Positions 16,927 to 26,947 are shown, numbered from the stretch's first letter. The stretch is DNA of 64,000 nt from Paludibacteraceae bacterium (GCA_017461505.1 JAFTXV010000008.1:1-64000); one strand, 5' to 3'. Notes: generated by a model from the sequence alone, not told the origin. Made by a program: numbers and translations.

Positions 16927-17712
16927 ATGGATTTTACGCTGCGTATATATAAGGAGTTGCTTTCTGTGTTGCAAGGCAAGGGCTACCAATTCGTGACCTT
17001 TGAGCAATACTGTACAATGCCTGTAGCGCAGTTGCCCGAGCGAATGATTATTCTGCGTCATGATGTGGATTTGAAAGCGAAGAATAGTCAGCAGACCGCT
17101 CAGATAGAATATGAGATGGGAATCGCTGCGAGTTATTATTTTCGTGTTGTGTCAGAAAGTAATCAACCCGATGTGATTCGCAAGATAGCAACATTGGGGC
17201 ATGAGATAGGTTATCATTATGAGGACATGGCAATTGCGAATGGCGATAGTGAACAAGCAATAAAGCACTTCACAGAGAAATTAGCATATTTTCGTAATTT
17301 TTACCCTGTACGTACGATTTGTATGCATGGTGCTCCAACGAGTAAATGGGATGGTCGTGATTTGTGGAAGAAATATGACTATCGCACATATGGTATCATA
17401 GGTGAGCCCTATTTTGATGTGGATTTTTCGCAGTTGTTTTATCTGACCGATACAGGTAGGTGTTGGGATGGATATAAGGTCTCGGTGCGAGATAAGATAC
17501 CTGTGTATCAAGATCAATGGACAGCTCAAGGTTGGGTGTATCATCGTACGCATGACATTATTAAGGCAGCAGAAGAAGACGAATTGCCAATGCGCATAAT
17601 GATTACTACTCACCCTCAGAGATGGACAGATAGTTGGTTGCCATGGCTGAAAGAGAGTATAGTACAGCCGCTGAAGAATATCGTGAAGAGAATGTTGATA
17701 AAGGGTAGGTAA
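16927..17712 (+). CDS. Polysaccharide deacetylase-like protein
   Basis: A 261-residue protein without a signal peptide. IILRHDVDLKAKNS carries the HD-x-D metal motif of NodB-like deacetylases, and GHEIGYHYEDMAI and ICMHGAPTSKWDGRDLW fit the second metal/catalytic region. ITTHPQRWTDSW is near the C-terminus. It resembles the deacetylase-like proteins often found in Bacteroidetes polysaccharide loci. The substrate is unknown. It is the last gene of the run that begins at 13765. Confidence 0.8.
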   Translation: MDFTLRIYKELLSVLQGKGYQFVTFEQYCTMPVAQLPERMIILRHDVDLKAKNSQQTAQIEYEMGIAASYYFRVVSESNQPDVIRKIATLGHEIGYHYEDMAIANGDSEQAIKHFTEKLAYFRNFYPVRTICMHGAPTSKWDGRDLWKKYDYRTYGIIGEPYFDVDFSQLFYLTDTGRCWDGYKVSVRDKIPVYQDQWTAQGWVYHRTHDIIKAAEEDELPMRIMITTHPQRWTDSWLPWLKESIVQPLKNIVKRMLIKGR

Positions 17713-17754
17713 TAGGATAGGCAATGGTGTTGTGAAGGTTCGGTCATTACTTAT

Positions 17755-17885
17755 GAATAACTAACTAATAACTAACTAATAACTAACTAATCACTAACTA
17801 AAGGTAAGAGATTGGAAAACTGAAAAGTGAAAGGTGAAAACGGAAAGGTGAAAGGGGAAAAGTGAAAGGTAAGAAATAAAAAGAG
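17755..17885 (-). repeat. Composite 3' repeat, copy A (purine tract plus TAACTAACTAA array)
   Basis: Read on the minus strand this has a terminator (17882-17917), then a CCTTTCACCTTTC-type pyrimidine tract, a CCAATCTCTTACC box, then about four TTAGTTAGTGA/TTAGTTATTAG units. The same order occurs on the plus strand after dnaA at 32101-32330. Confidence 0.8.
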
Positions 17886-17917
17886 AGTGTGTCAAGGGGT
17901 TGACACACTCTCTTTTT
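17882..17917 (-). terminator. Intrinsic terminator of the GH13 operon
   Basis: Fourteen-bp stem agagagtgtgtcaa/ttgacacactctct with a short GGGG-type loop and T/A runs on both sides. It lies 23 bp after the stop of the 17940 gene. Confidence 0.88.
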
Positions 17918-17939
17918 GTCGCATATGCAAGAGGTTTGC

Positions 17940-19289
17940 TTACTTGGTAAGGATGATGTACTTCCAAGGAGCAAGCTCAAGTGTTTGAGCTGTTTCGAGG
18001 GTCATTGTCTTGCCACAGAGGCAGTTGTATTCGCCCTCAAGGTTGGTGAGATCAAGTGTCACAGTTTGTGGCTCTGCCGACATGTTCATGATAGCTACTA
18101 CAGTGTTGTCGCCATGTTTTGGACAAGCCTTCACGCGTGCGCACGCAAATACCTTATCATTATCCGCTGCGATACGAACCATAGGAGCACCCTTCTCGTT
18201 GCTCCATAATGCACGGTTGGCAGCGCGGAGGTCGTTGAGGCCCTTGTACAATGCCTTTTGTGGTGCGTTCTCAACGCGGTCGATGAGATCCTTCTCGAAG
18301 AACTCAAGACGATGGTGATTGCCGCTCATTTGACCGGTGTAAATCATAGGCATACCAGGCACTACGTATGTGAATGCAGCGAAGAGGTCAGTAGCATCGC
18401 CCATACGCTCAAACTCAGTACCGTTCCAAGAGTTTTCATCGTGGTTAGAGGTGAAGTTCATACGGATGGCTTCTTTGCGGATAGTGGTATCTACTTTAGC
18501 GAAATAACCCCAGAGGTCTTCCACTGTCTTGCTGCCTTGAGCCACACCGTTCATGAGGTGGTGGAGTTCCCAACCGTAATACATGTCGAATGCAGTTTCG
18601 GTGAGATCTTGTGCCTCTGCTTCATCCTCAGCAAGAGTAAACATATCTGGATGTTTAACACGAATCTCAGCCATCACATCGTTCCAGAAATCGGTAGGCA
18701 CTTCGCCTGCTACGTCGCAACGGAAACCGTCTATGCCGATAGTATCCATCCACCAGTGCATGGCTTGCTTCATAGCAGCGCGCATGTCTTGGTTGTCGTA
18801 GTTGAGTTTGGAGATATCGGTCCAGTCGTATTGCACCATGAGGTTGCCGAGGCTATCGCGGTAGTGCCAGCCATCGTTCTTTGTCCACTCGCTATCAGGA
18901 GCAGTGTGGTTAGCTACCCAGTCAAGGATAACCTTCAAACCCAACTCATGTGCTTTAGCGAGGAAGTGCTCGAAGTCAGCACGTGTGCCGAACTCAGGGT
19001 TGAATTCGCAGTAGTCGGTGATGGCGTAGTAGCTACCCAATGTACCCTTGCGCTCGAGCACACCAATCTTTTGGATAGGCATGATCCAAATGATATCCAC
19101 GCCACTCTCTTTGATTTCTGGAAGGAGTGCTTCTGCTGCAGCAAAAGTACCTTCTGGAGTAGCTTGACGGGTGTTGAGCTCGTAGATAGTAGCATCGTAT
19201 GCCCAGCACGTATGGCGAGCATCGCATGGTTGTTTTGCACAGGAGATCATAGCCAATGCTCCAAGTGCGAGAATCAAGATTTTTTTCAT
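17940..19289 (-). CDS. GH13 alpha-amylase family lipoprotein, short form
   Basis: A 449-residue exported glycoside hydrolase. ILALGALAMISCAKQPCD is a lipoprotein signal with the lipidated Cys at 17. The GH13 barrel shows VILDWVANHTAPDS (region I), GIDGFRCDVAGEVP (region II, nucleophile Asp), MFTLAEDEAEA (acid/base Glu) and FTSNHDENSW (region IV). The C-terminal beta-domain includes VVAIMNMSAEPQTVTLDL. It should cleave alpha-1,4-glucans or maltodextrins in the periplasm or at the surface. The gene at 19312 lies 22 bp upstream, so the two form an operon. No SusC/SusD pair is in the window. Confidence 0.92.
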   Translation of the reverse strand: MKKILILALGALAMISCAKQPCDARHTCWAYDATIYELNTRQATPEGTFAAAEALLPEIKESGVDIIWIMPIQKIGVLERKGTLGSYYAITDYCEFNPEFGTRADFEHFLAKAHELGLKVILDWVANHTAPDSEWTKNDGWHYRDSLGNLMVQYDWTDISKLNYDNQDMRAAMKQAMHWWMDTIGIDGFRCDVAGEVPTDFWNDVMAEIRVKHPDMFTLAEDEAEAQDLTETAFDMYYGWELHHLMNGVAQGSKTVEDLWGYFAKVDTTIRKEAIRMNFTSNHDENSWNGTEFERMGDATDLFAAFTYVVPGMPMIYTGQMSGNHHRLEFFEKDLIDRVENAPQKALYKGLNDLRAANRALWSNEKGAPMVRIAADNDKVFACARVKACPKHGDNTVVAIMNMSAEPQTVTLDLTNLEGEYNCLCGKTMTLETAQTLELAPWKYIILTK

Positions 19290-19311
19290 TGTTCTGTTTG
19301 TTTATAAATGA

Positions 19312-21339
19312 TTAGTTGATTGAATATGCAAGGTTAGCCAAATCGATGCTTACGCGTACTGTTTCGCCCATGTATGTGCGGTCGAATACCCATTTGCTGT
19401 CGGTTACTTCTACAGGGATATACTCGCCGTAGATGAGTGGGAGGGAGTTACGACGGAGTTGCACGAGTTGTTGTACTTCGTTGCGGAATTGCTGTTGGCG
19501 CTCGGTAAGACCATTGAACTTCATCATATGGCGGTTGTCAGGGTCGTTGGCACCAGCCTCGCCGTACTCATCACCTTGGTAGATACATGGTACGCCAGGG
19601 ATGGTGAGGTTGATGACCTCAAGCAACATTGCCGCTTTGTATGCTTGCTCCTCTTTCTCTGGGTTGCCGTCTGCGGTCACGCCAATCTCGCGCTCCCAAC
19701 CAGCTGCTTTGTCGTTCTCGTTCCAGCTGACAGCCCCACCTGCGAGAGAGATGAAACGGCACTTGTCGTGGTTGCCAGAGATGTTACCCATGGTGTGGTG
19801 CGAACCATACGCAGCGAGTGATTGCATAACTGTCTCGTGCATCTTTTGGAGTGATTGCTCAGGTTTGCCCAGCACGTCAATAGCGGTGTGGTAGATGTTG
19901 AAGTCGAATTGCGAGTTGAGCATACCGCTCTTGACATAGGAGCCAATCAATGAAGGGTCGCCATATGTTTCGCCAATCATCCAGATGTGGCGGTTAGGAT
20001 AGCGTTGCTTCATCTTTGCGCCCAATTCGCGCCAGTAGTTCAGTGGAATATGCTTGCAAGCATCGTGGCGGAAGCCGTCGAAAGCGAATTTGTCGAGCCA
20101 TACGAGTGCAGAGTCGGTCATAGGAGAGCATACTTCTGGGCGCTCGAGGTCGAGGGTAGGGATATGTACGTCAAACCATGTGGTGAGGCGTGCTTCGTCC
20201 CAGAGTTCGAAGTTGCGACGTCCATCAGGCAAGATGCTATCGGTATGCCAGTCAGGGTGTGCTTGGAGAGTAGGAGAGTTGATGTGCATGTGGTTGGCAA
20301 CATAATCGAGTATGACGTTGATATCATTCTTATGCGCTACAGCCAACATCTCGTGGAGTTCCTGCTCGGTGGTAAAGCGTTTTTCTACCTCTGTGGTGAA
20401 AATAGGCCAATAACCGTGATAACCAGAGAACTTGGTATAGGTCTTGGTATTGTCGTATTTGTTGCCATTAGGGAACTTGTTCATGCCCCATGCATCCCAA
20501 GGGTTTTGTGTGATAGGAGAAATCCAGATGGTGTTGATACCGAGTTCGGTGAAGAACCCATCTTTGATCTTTTGTGTGATACCAGCAATATCGCCACCTT
20601 GGTAGTCTACGATGTCGAGTACCTCTGGGCTATTCATCTTCCAGTCGTTGGCTGTGTTTCCATTGTGGAAACGGTCGATCATGAGTGAGTAGAGCACTTG
20701 TGCGTGGTCGTCGTGACGTGTGAGCTCCGCTATGTTGCTCACTACTTTGCCGTTCTCCAATGGGATGAGCAAGTCGTTGAGGCGTTTGCCGTCGCCCATA
20801 GCATATACTCGGATGAAGCTACGACCTTTGCTTTCGCGCCATGCTGGTTCGATAGTTAATGTGAGTTCGTCGGCAGTCAGAGTAGGCTCGGTAGTGGCTT
20901 TAGTATCTTGCCAGAGAATGCACCATTGTAAATCTTCATATGCATTGAGCAGTTGAAGAGTGATTGTAGTGTCGGTGAATGACTTGGTAATCAATCCCAC
21001 TTCGTATTGCGATTGAGGGATGATAGGAATGTTGTAGGTGATGCCAGTAGCGTTGTCAGTGGCTGTCAATACAGCGAGTTGGCCGTTTCCTACGAAGGTA
21101 AGTTGTCCGTCGGTTACGTTCAGTACCTCGTAACCAGGCTCCATGGAAAATTCGAGATTCTCCCAACATGCTACTTGTGGTAGGTAATCGGTGAGGTAAA
21201 TGGTTTGCTCTACGCCTGCAACGTTTTCACAGGCGATGGGCATGATAGGGTTTTGTGTCTCCGCGTTGCGGTCACACTCCTTGGAACAGCATGATACCAT
21301 GCTAGCTGCCATGAGGATAGATAATACGATTTTTTTCAT
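19312..21339 (-). CDS. GH13 alpha-amylase/cyclomaltodextrinase-like lipoprotein, long form
   Basis: A 675-residue exported GH13 enzyme from the ATG at 21339 (MKKIVLSILMAASMVSCC). I prefer this start over 21378 because it begins the lipoprotein signal. Residues ~40-215 contain beta-sandwich domains before the catalytic barrel, as in cyclomaltodextrinases. Catalytic motifs are VILDYVANHMH, FDGFRHDACKHIP (nucleophile Asp), IWMIGETYGD (acid/base Glu) and GNISGNHDKCR. GVPCIYQGDEYGE is the usual late-barrel motif. Expected activity is cyclodextrin, pullulan or maltooligosaccharide hydrolysis. It lies 39 bp downstream of the DUF2851 gene and 22 bp upstream of the short GH13. Confidence 0.92.
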   Translation of the reverse strand: MKKIVLSILMAASMVSCCSKECDRNAETQNPIMPIACENVAGVEQTIYLTDYLPQVACWENLEFSMEPGYEVLNVTDGQLTFVGNGQLAVLTATDNATGITYNIPIIPQSQYEVGLITKSFTDTTITLQLLNAYEDLQWCILWQDTKATTEPTLTADELTLTIEPAWRESKGRSFIRVYAMGDGKRLNDLLIPLENGKVVSNIAELTRHDDHAQVLYSLMIDRFHNGNTANDWKMNSPEVLDIVDYQGGDIAGITQKIKDGFFTELGINTIWISPITQNPWDAWGMNKFPNGNKYDNTKTYTKFSGYHGYWPIFTTEVEKRFTTEQELHEMLAVAHKNDINVILDYVANHMHINSPTLQAHPDWHTDSILPDGRRNFELWDEARLTTWFDVHIPTLDLERPEVCSPMTDSALVWLDKFAFDGFRHDACKHIPLNYWRELGAKMKQRYPNRHIWMIGETYGDPSLIGSYVKSGMLNSQFDFNIYHTAIDVLGKPEQSLQKMHETVMQSLAAYGSHHTMGNISGNHDKCRFISLAGGAVSWNENDKAAGWEREIGVTADGNPEKEEQAYKAAMLLEVINLTIPGVPCIYQGDEYGEAGANDPDNRHMMKFNGLTERQQQFRNEVQQLVQLRRNSLPLIYGEYIPVEVTDSKWVFDRTYMGETVRVSIDLANLAYSIN

Positions 21340-21378
21340 GTTTGTATAAATTTTAGTTTTACTTGATTGCTCTTTCAA

Positions 21379-22647
21379 TTAAAATAACTCTAGTTGTTTG
21401 CTTCTAAACACCTGATATCCCACTTGGCAGTTGAAGCATAAATGTGGTTGGCAATAGTTTTGGTAGAGGTGTATAAGCGCTTGTGTGTCAGCAGCAGAGC
21501 GTATCTCTTGTCCAAGCATTGTCCATTGGCGTATGATGGTGTTGTCCTCTTTTGGGATATTGTTAAGCCAATGAATAGCATCCTTGATGCTTTCGCTTTG
21601 TGCATACGCATATCTGTATGGTATAACCGTATTAATAAGCAGAATGTCGATTGAACGTTTTCCTATCGGTAGTGGACGTTGCACGCGTGAATATGCGCTC
21701 TCATCATCGTATTGTATGCTTAGTAATTCGACCATTTTTTCGGTAGTCTGCGCTTCCATTAGTTGTGAAAATAGGAATTCAGACTGGTATATCAAATGCG
21801 CGAACTGCCTAATTCGCACCTTTGGTGCGCTTTGCGGACGCATTCTAGCTTTTTTCCATAGACTGCCTTGGATAGGCTTAAGCGAGAACTTCTTTTGCAT
21901 GAAACAGTACTCTTCCCATAGTCCATCTTCATGTTTGTTATCACCCTCCGTCAATAATCCCGACTGCCCAAGTAGTATGGCGGTGATCTGGAATAGACTA
22001 TTGCGGTGCTTCTGTAGGCACGATAGAGGGGTGGCTAATGCTAGCTCTTCGAATGGTAGTCCGTTGGTGTGGAAACCAAAATTGTGTGCCAAGGTGATAT
22101 AAAATGCATGCACCCAACTCTGTTGTGTGATGTTGAGCAATTGCATAATAGACTGGCGTTTGCACGCTAATCGCTTGGCAAGGAGGGTGTTCTTCCAGTC
22201 TTGGGTGAGCAAGGTAGGGTCTTCTAGCAATTGTTTACCACAATCGGGCATACCTGCTAGAGAAGCATGCCATTCGGAAGATTGGAGCAATTGCGTGAGG
22301 TAATCTTTGTCATGCGGATAACGAAGTTCGCATTGTGGAATTGTTTGTCCGCAAGCGTTCAGTACCTCTTTATCTGCTTTTGCTACGACGTGCAGGATGG
22401 TCGTGTTGTAGGCTGCATCGGTGTGATGACGATGCTTGTACCAGTCAGAAGCATGTACGTGTATCTCTATATTACCAACCCAATCTTGCCCATCAATACG
22501 GATATGCGCATGACTGAAGTCAGGTCCAGCATGAATATTGTATTGCCCTACGGATATAATCTCAATGGGCTTTCCATCCGTAGTCAGCTGTGGAAAGCCC
22601 GACCAAATGCGCTTCTGCCATATGTAGTGAAGTAATATCTCTGGCAT
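21379..22647 (-). CDS. DUF2851 family protein
   Basis: A 422-residue protein of unknown function from the DUF2851 family, common in Bacteroidetes. It opens with MPEILLHYIWQKRIW and has GPDFSHAHIRIDGQDWVGNIEIHVHASDW, whose H-x-H and D/E residues suggest metal binding. The C-terminus has CFNCQVGYQVF. I start it at the ATG at 22647 because the upstream TTG at 22668 lies in the promoter's -7 box. The leader is then only ~15 nt. No signal peptide is seen. Confidence 0.9.
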   Translation of the reverse strand: MPEILLHYIWQKRIWSGFPQLTTDGKPIEIISVGQYNIHAGPDFSHAHIRIDGQDWVGNIEIHVHASDWYKHRHHTDAAYNTTILHVVAKADKEVLNACGQTIPQCELRYPHDKDYLTQLLQSSEWHASLAGMPDCGKQLLEDPTLLTQDWKNTLLAKRLACKRQSIMQLLNITQQSWVHAFYITLAHNFGFHTNGLPFEELALATPLSCLQKHRNSLFQITAILLGQSGLLTEGDNKHEDGLWEEYCFMQKKFSLKPIQGSLWKKARMRPQSAPKVRIRQFAHLIYQSEFLFSQLMEAQTTEKMVELLSIQYDDESAYSRVQRPLPIGKRSIDILLINTVIPYRYAYAQSESIKDAIHWLNNIPKEDNTIIRQWTMLGQEIRSAADTQALIHLYQNYCQPHLCFNCQVGYQVFRSKQLELF

Positions 22648-22665
22648 TAGTCGGTAAAATCGCTG

Positions 22666-22696
22666 CAAAATTAGTGTTTATTTTTGACATATGCAA
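22666..22696 (-). promoter_or_regulatory. Promoter of the DUF2851-GH13 operon
   Basis: Minus strand: TTGC at 22696-22693, then TAATTTTG at 22673-22666. The start codon is ~19 nt past the -7 box. Confidence 0.7.
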
Positions 22697-23012
22697 GAGT
22701 TGAACACATTTTTAATGTGATGATCTGAATTTAGGTAGTGGGTGAATCTTAAGAAATGACATTTTTATTGCAAACTATCTTCGGGGTATCTTCGGGGTAT
22801 CTTCGGGATAAATAGAGGAGAATGGTTTGTTGGATGAATCTTAATAAAATGTGCTTTTTGCGAAGTTGTGTGTTTCGCGCGCGCGTCATATGTGAAAGGT
22901 GTATAATGCCCAAATAGGTATAAATGCCCAAAATTTGCGATTTAAGGGCATGAGAGCAAAAAATCGGAGGTGCCCCCAAAAATAAGAAAAAATGCAAAAA
23001 AACGCACAAAAA
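22697..23012. other. Non-coding spacer upstream of gyrA
   Basis: No credible ORF. It contains three tandem TATCTTCGGGG units (22780-22810) and a palindrome of TGCCCAAAT and ATAAATGCCC halves (22907-22930). Confidence 0.5.
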
Positions 23013-23044
23013 TTTGCACATATCAAAAAAAAGCAGTAATTTTG
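23013..23044 (+). promoter_or_regulatory. gyrA promoter
   Basis: TTTG at 23013-23016, a 20-nt spacer containing an eight-A tract, then TAATTTTG at 23037-23044. The gyrA ATG is ~60 nt downstream. Confidence 0.8.
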
Positions 23045-23105
23045 CAGCGTGGAAAAGTGGGGGATTGAAACTTTTAAAACATTGAAACATTAAAACTTTA
23101 TATAG

Positions 23106-25664
23106 ATGATTGACAACGACAGAATTATTCCTGTGAAGATTGACGAGGAGATGCGAACCTCGTACATCGACTATTCGATGAGCGTCATTGTGGCACGTGC
23201 CTTGCCCGATGTGCGCGACGGTTTCAAACCAGTACACCGCCGTGTGTTGTTTGGAATGAATGAGTTGGGTAATACCAGCGACAAACCAACTAAGAAATCT
23301 GCTCGTATTGTGGGTGAGGTGATGGGTAAGTATCACCCTCACGGCGATAGCAGTATCTATGGTACATTAGTGCGTATGGCACAGCCATGGAATATGCGCA
23401 ACGTGTTGGTGGATGGACAAGGTAACTTTGGTTCGATTGACGGCGACGGTGCTGCGGCTATGCGTTATACCGAGGCACGCCTCTCGAAGTTGGCAGAAGA
23501 GATGCTTCGCGATATTGAGAAAGATACCGTGGATATGCAATTGAACTTCGATGATTCATTGCGTGAGCCAGTGGTATTACCATGTCGTTTCCCTAACTTG
23601 TTGGTGAATGGTGCTAGTGGTATTGCAGTAGGTATGGCAACCAATATGCCTACCCACAACTTGGGCGAGGTGATTGACGGTTGTGTGGCCTATGTGAAGA
23701 ACGCTGTGGCACGTGTGGAGAATCCCGAAGTAGAGCCAATCACCGTGGCAGAACTTATGGAGCATATCAAGGCGCCTGACTTCCCAACGGGTGGTACTAT
23801 ATATGGTTATCAGGGCGTGCGCGATGCGTACGAGACAGGTCGCGGTCGTGTGATTATCCGCTCGAAAGCAGAGATTGAGACCGAGGATAATGGCCGCGAG
23901 CGTATCGTGATTGGCGAGTTGCCATATGGTGTGGTAAAATCTGATTTGGTGAAGAATATCGCAGACCTTGTGAACGATAAGAAGATTGAGGGTATCTCAG
24001 GTATCAGTGATCAATCCAAACGCGATGTGCGTATCATCATCGAAATCAAGCGTGACGCCAATGCACAAGTGGTGCTCAATAAACTCTACAAATATACTGC
24101 ACTCCAATCTAGTTTCTCTGTGAACAGCATTGCGCTCGTAAAGGGCCGTCCACAGCTCTTGAATCTCCACGACATGGTGGCGAACTTCATTGAGCACCGT
24201 ATGGAGGTGGTAGTACGCCGCACGAAATTCGAACTCAAGAAGGCCGAGGAGCGTGCACATATCTTGGAGGGATTGATTATCGCGGTGGATAATATCGACG
24301 AGGTAGTGAAGATTATCCGTGCAAGCCGCACTCCTGCAGATGCACAAGCAAACTTGGAGGCACGCTTCAACCTCGATAACTTGCAGTCGAAAGCCATTGT
24401 GGATATGCGCCTCTCGCAACTCACGGGCTTGCGCATCGACGAGTTGAAAGAGGAGTATGCGAAGTTGCAAGAGCTCATCCAACACCTCAACGCCTTGCTC
24501 GCAAGTGAGGTGATGCGCTACGAAGTGATTGAGAACGAACTAGTAGAAATCAAAGAGAAATATGCCGACGAGCGTCGCACACGTATCATCAAGATGGCTA
24601 CTGAGTTCAACCCAGAGGATATGTATGCCGACGACGATATGGTCATCACCATCTCTCACCTTGGATATATCAAGCGTACCCCATTGGCTGACTTCCGTCA
24701 GCAAGGTCGTGGTGGCGTAGGTGCTAAAGCCAGCGCTGCACGCGATGAGGACTTCATCGAGTATGTTCACCAAGCGAATATGCACTCTACCATGATGTTC
24801 TTCACCGAGCAAGGTCGCCTCTATTGGACCAAGGTATATGAGTTGCCAGAGGGTAACCGCCAGTCTAAGGGCCGTGCATTGCAGAATATGATCAATATCC
24901 AAAAGGGCGACAAGGTTTGCGCATTTATCCATGTGAAGAACCTCAATGATATGGAGTATGTGCAAAACCACTACCTCATCTTCGCTACCAAGGATGGTTT
25001 GATGAAAAAGACCACACTCGAATCCTATAGCCGTCCACGTGCTAACGGTATTATTGCTCTTGGTCTGCGTGAGGGTGATCGCTTGATCCGCGTGACATTG
25101 ACCGACGGCAATAGTCAAATGTTGGTAGCTTCCTACAATGGTAAGGTAGTTCGCTTCCCAGAGGATACTGTTCGCCCAATGGGTCGTACTGCAACGGGTG
25201 TGCGTGCTATCAAATTGGATGAAGATGGTCAAGATCGCGTGATTGGCATGATTTGTGTAGAGGAGGGTAGTAAAGAGTCAGTTCTCGTTATCTCAGAGAA
25301 GGGCTTTGGTAAGCGTACCGACCTCGACGACGAGAATGGCGAACCAATCTATCGTATTACCAATCGTGGCGGTAAGGGTGTGAAAACGATGAACCTCACC
25401 GACAAAACGGGTAACCTCATTGGTTTGGAGGCTGTTACCGACGAACAAGACCTCATGCTCATCACCAAGTCAGGTACAGCTATCCGTATGGCGATGGATA
25501 CTATCCGCGTGATGGGACGTGCAACTCAAGGCGTGAAGCTCATAGAACTTCAAAAACGCAATGATACACTCATGTTCGGTTGCGTCGTACCAAAAGAGGA
25601 GCAGGAGGAGGCAACAGAAGCAACCGAGGTAGTTGCTGAAGAGCCAACAACCGCAGAAGAGTAA
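23106..25664 (+). CDS. gyrA: DNA gyrase subunit A
   Basis: An 852-residue type II topoisomerase subunit. The winged-helix/tower domain opens with IIPVKIDEEMRTSYIDYSMS. The catalytic Tyr121 lies in AAMRYTEARLS. The quinolone region reads HPHGDSSIYG, with Ser and Asp kept, so no obvious resistance change. The C-terminal beta-pinwheel has GRGGVGAKASAARDEDF (the GyrA-box region) and repeated blades. The acidic tail after KLIELQKRNDTLMFG is rich in Glu and Thr. Together with GyrB (not in the window) it supercoils DNA. Confidence 0.98.
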   Translation: MIDNDRIIPVKIDEEMRTSYIDYSMSVIVARALPDVRDGFKPVHRRVLFGMNELGNTSDKPTKKSARIVGEVMGKYHPHGDSSIYGTLVRMAQPWNMRNVLVDGQGNFGSIDGDGAAAMRYTEARLSKLAEEMLRDIEKDTVDMQLNFDDSLREPVVLPCRFPNLLVNGASGIAVGMATNMPTHNLGEVIDGCVAYVKNAVARVENPEVEPITVAELMEHIKAPDFPTGGTIYGYQGVRDAYETGRGRVIIRSKAEIETEDNGRERIVIGELPYGVVKSDLVKNIADLVNDKKIEGISGISDQSKRDVRIIIEIKRDANAQVVLNKLYKYTALQSSFSVNSIALVKGRPQLLNLHDMVANFIEHRMEVVVRRTKFELKKAEERAHILEGLIIAVDNIDEVVKIIRASRTPADAQANLEARFNLDNLQSKAIVDMRLSQLTGLRIDELKEEYAKLQELIQHLNALLASEVMRYEVIENELVEIKEKYADERRTRIIKMATEFNPEDMYADDDMVITISHLGYIKRTPLADFRQQGRGGVGAKASAARDEDFIEYVHQANMHSTMMFFTEQGRLYWTKVYELPEGNRQSKGRALQNMINIQKGDKVCAFIHVKNLNDMEYVQNHYLIFATKDGLMKKTTLESYSRPRANGIIALGLREGDRLIRVTLTDGNSQMLVASYNGKVVRFPEDTVRPMGRTATGVRAIKLDEDGQDRVIGMICVEEGSKESVLVISEKGFGKRTDLDDENGEPIYRITNRGGKGVKTMNLTDKTGNLIGLEAVTDEQDLMLITKSGTAIRMAMDTIRVMGRATQGVKLIELQKRNDTLMFGCVVPKEEQEEATEATEVVAEEPTTAEE

Positions 25665-25696
25665 AAAATGATAATAACGAACAAACTTTTATAAAA

Positions 25697-26947
25697 ATGA
25701 AAAAATCTATTTTTCTCGCAGCTCTCGTGCTGATAAGCGCAGGCTGCTTTGCACAAAAAGCAAATGTGAGCAAAGCTCGTGGTTTGGCTGACGCAGAGAC
25801 TCCAGACTATGCTGGTGCACGTGCTGCAATCGAAGAGGCATTGCAGAACGATGAAACAAAAGATCAAGCTAATACTTGGTATGTAGCTGGTTTTATTGGT
25901 TACAAAGAGTTTGAGACTAGCAACCTTAACCGTCAATTGGGTCGAAACATTGATTTTGACAAATGGGGCGCAGCTGTGTATGAATCAGTGGGTTACTGGA
26001 ATAAGGCTTATGAATTGGCTATGATTCCTACTTATGACAAGAAAGGTAAAGCAAAGTATGATACACGTACTCCAAAGAATATCTTACCTAAGTTGCAAGA
26101 GTACTTCATGTATCAACCACTAATCATTGCAGGTTTCAATGCATATGAGGCACAAAATCCATCATTGGCATACGATATGTTTGCTCAACATATTAACATC
26201 CCAGAGATGAAGATTTTCCAAGACAATCCAGAAGAACTTGCTAAGCTGCTCCGCGATACAAGTTACTATACTTGCTTGTACTATGCGGGTCGTTTTGCAT
26301 ACGAAGCAAAACGTTTTGATGAAGCGATTGCTACTCTTGAGCGAATGAATACAGAGCATGCAAATGCAAATGCTCTTCGCAAGGAGATTATATTCGCTAA
26401 CGAATATATCTACCAAATATATATTGAGCAAGGCGATACTGTGAAGGCTGTTGAGTCAATCAAGAAAAGCATTGATCTTTTCCCTGAGGAGCCTTGGTTT
26501 ATGCAAAATTTGATTAACCTGTATATCAATTCAGGTCAAGAGGATAAGGCCATCGAGTATTTGGATATTGCTATCAATCGTGAGCCAAACGTAGGTCAAT
26601 ACTACAACTCCAAGGGTTCAATTTTGGCACGTATTGGTCGCTTCGAGGAGGCGTTTAAAGCATTTGAGCAAGCTATTGCTATTGAACCAAATAATGCGCT
26701 CTTCCTCGAGACATTGGGCTTTGCATATGTAGATCTAGGTAACAAACTTAATGATGATGCTGCTTACTTGGATGCTAAAGAATATGCGAAAGCAAAGGTA
26801 GAGATTGACAAGGCATTCCAAAATGCGTTGCCATACTTCGAGAAGGCATACGAGTTGGAGCCAGATAACTACGACTTCAAGCGTTCGCTCCGTTCGCTCT
26901 ACTACCGTCTCGGCATGGACGATAAGTACAACGCTCTCGCAGACTAA
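25697..26947 (+). CDS. Exported TPR-repeat protein
   Basis: A 416-residue protein with a Sec signal (MKKSIFLAALVLISAGCFAQ). SAGC could be read as a weak lipobox, but cleavage after CFA is also plausible. TPR-like helices dominate, clearest at ~205-350 (YQIYIEQGDTVKAVESIKKS; GSILARIGRFEEAFKAFEQA; YFEKAYELEPDNYDFKRSL). It probably acts as a periplasmic scaffold; the partner is unknown. Its stop codon overlaps the ruvX start by one base (TAATG). Confidence 0.85.
   Translation: MKKSIFLAALVLISAGCFAQKANVSKARGLADAETPDYAGARAAIEEALQNDETKDQANTWYVAGFIGYKEFETSNLNRQLGRNIDFDKWGAAVYESVGYWNKAYELAMIPTYDKKGKAKYDTRTPKNILPKLQEYFMYQPLIIAGFNAYEAQNPSLAYDMFAQHINIPEMKIFQDNPEELAKLLRDTSYYTCLYYAGRFAYEAKRFDEAIATLERMNTEHANANALRKEIIFANEYIYQIYIEQGDTVKAVESIKKSIDLFPEEPWFMQNLINLYINSGQEDKAIEYLDIAINREPNVGQYYNSKGSILARIGRFEEAFKAFEQAIAIEPNNALFLETLGFAYVDLGNKLNDDAAYLDAKEYAKAKVEIDKAFQNALPYFEKAYELEPDNYDFKRSLRSLYYRLGMDDKYNALAD

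Noticed and set aside
17755-17800. CRISPR-like array from regular TAACTAACTAA units
   Set aside because: The units are 11 bp and contiguous, with no spacers; there are no cas genes.
18258-19307. 349-codon open frame antisense to the short GH13 gene
   Set aside because: Fully opposite a clear GH13 enzyme, with no recognisable domain.
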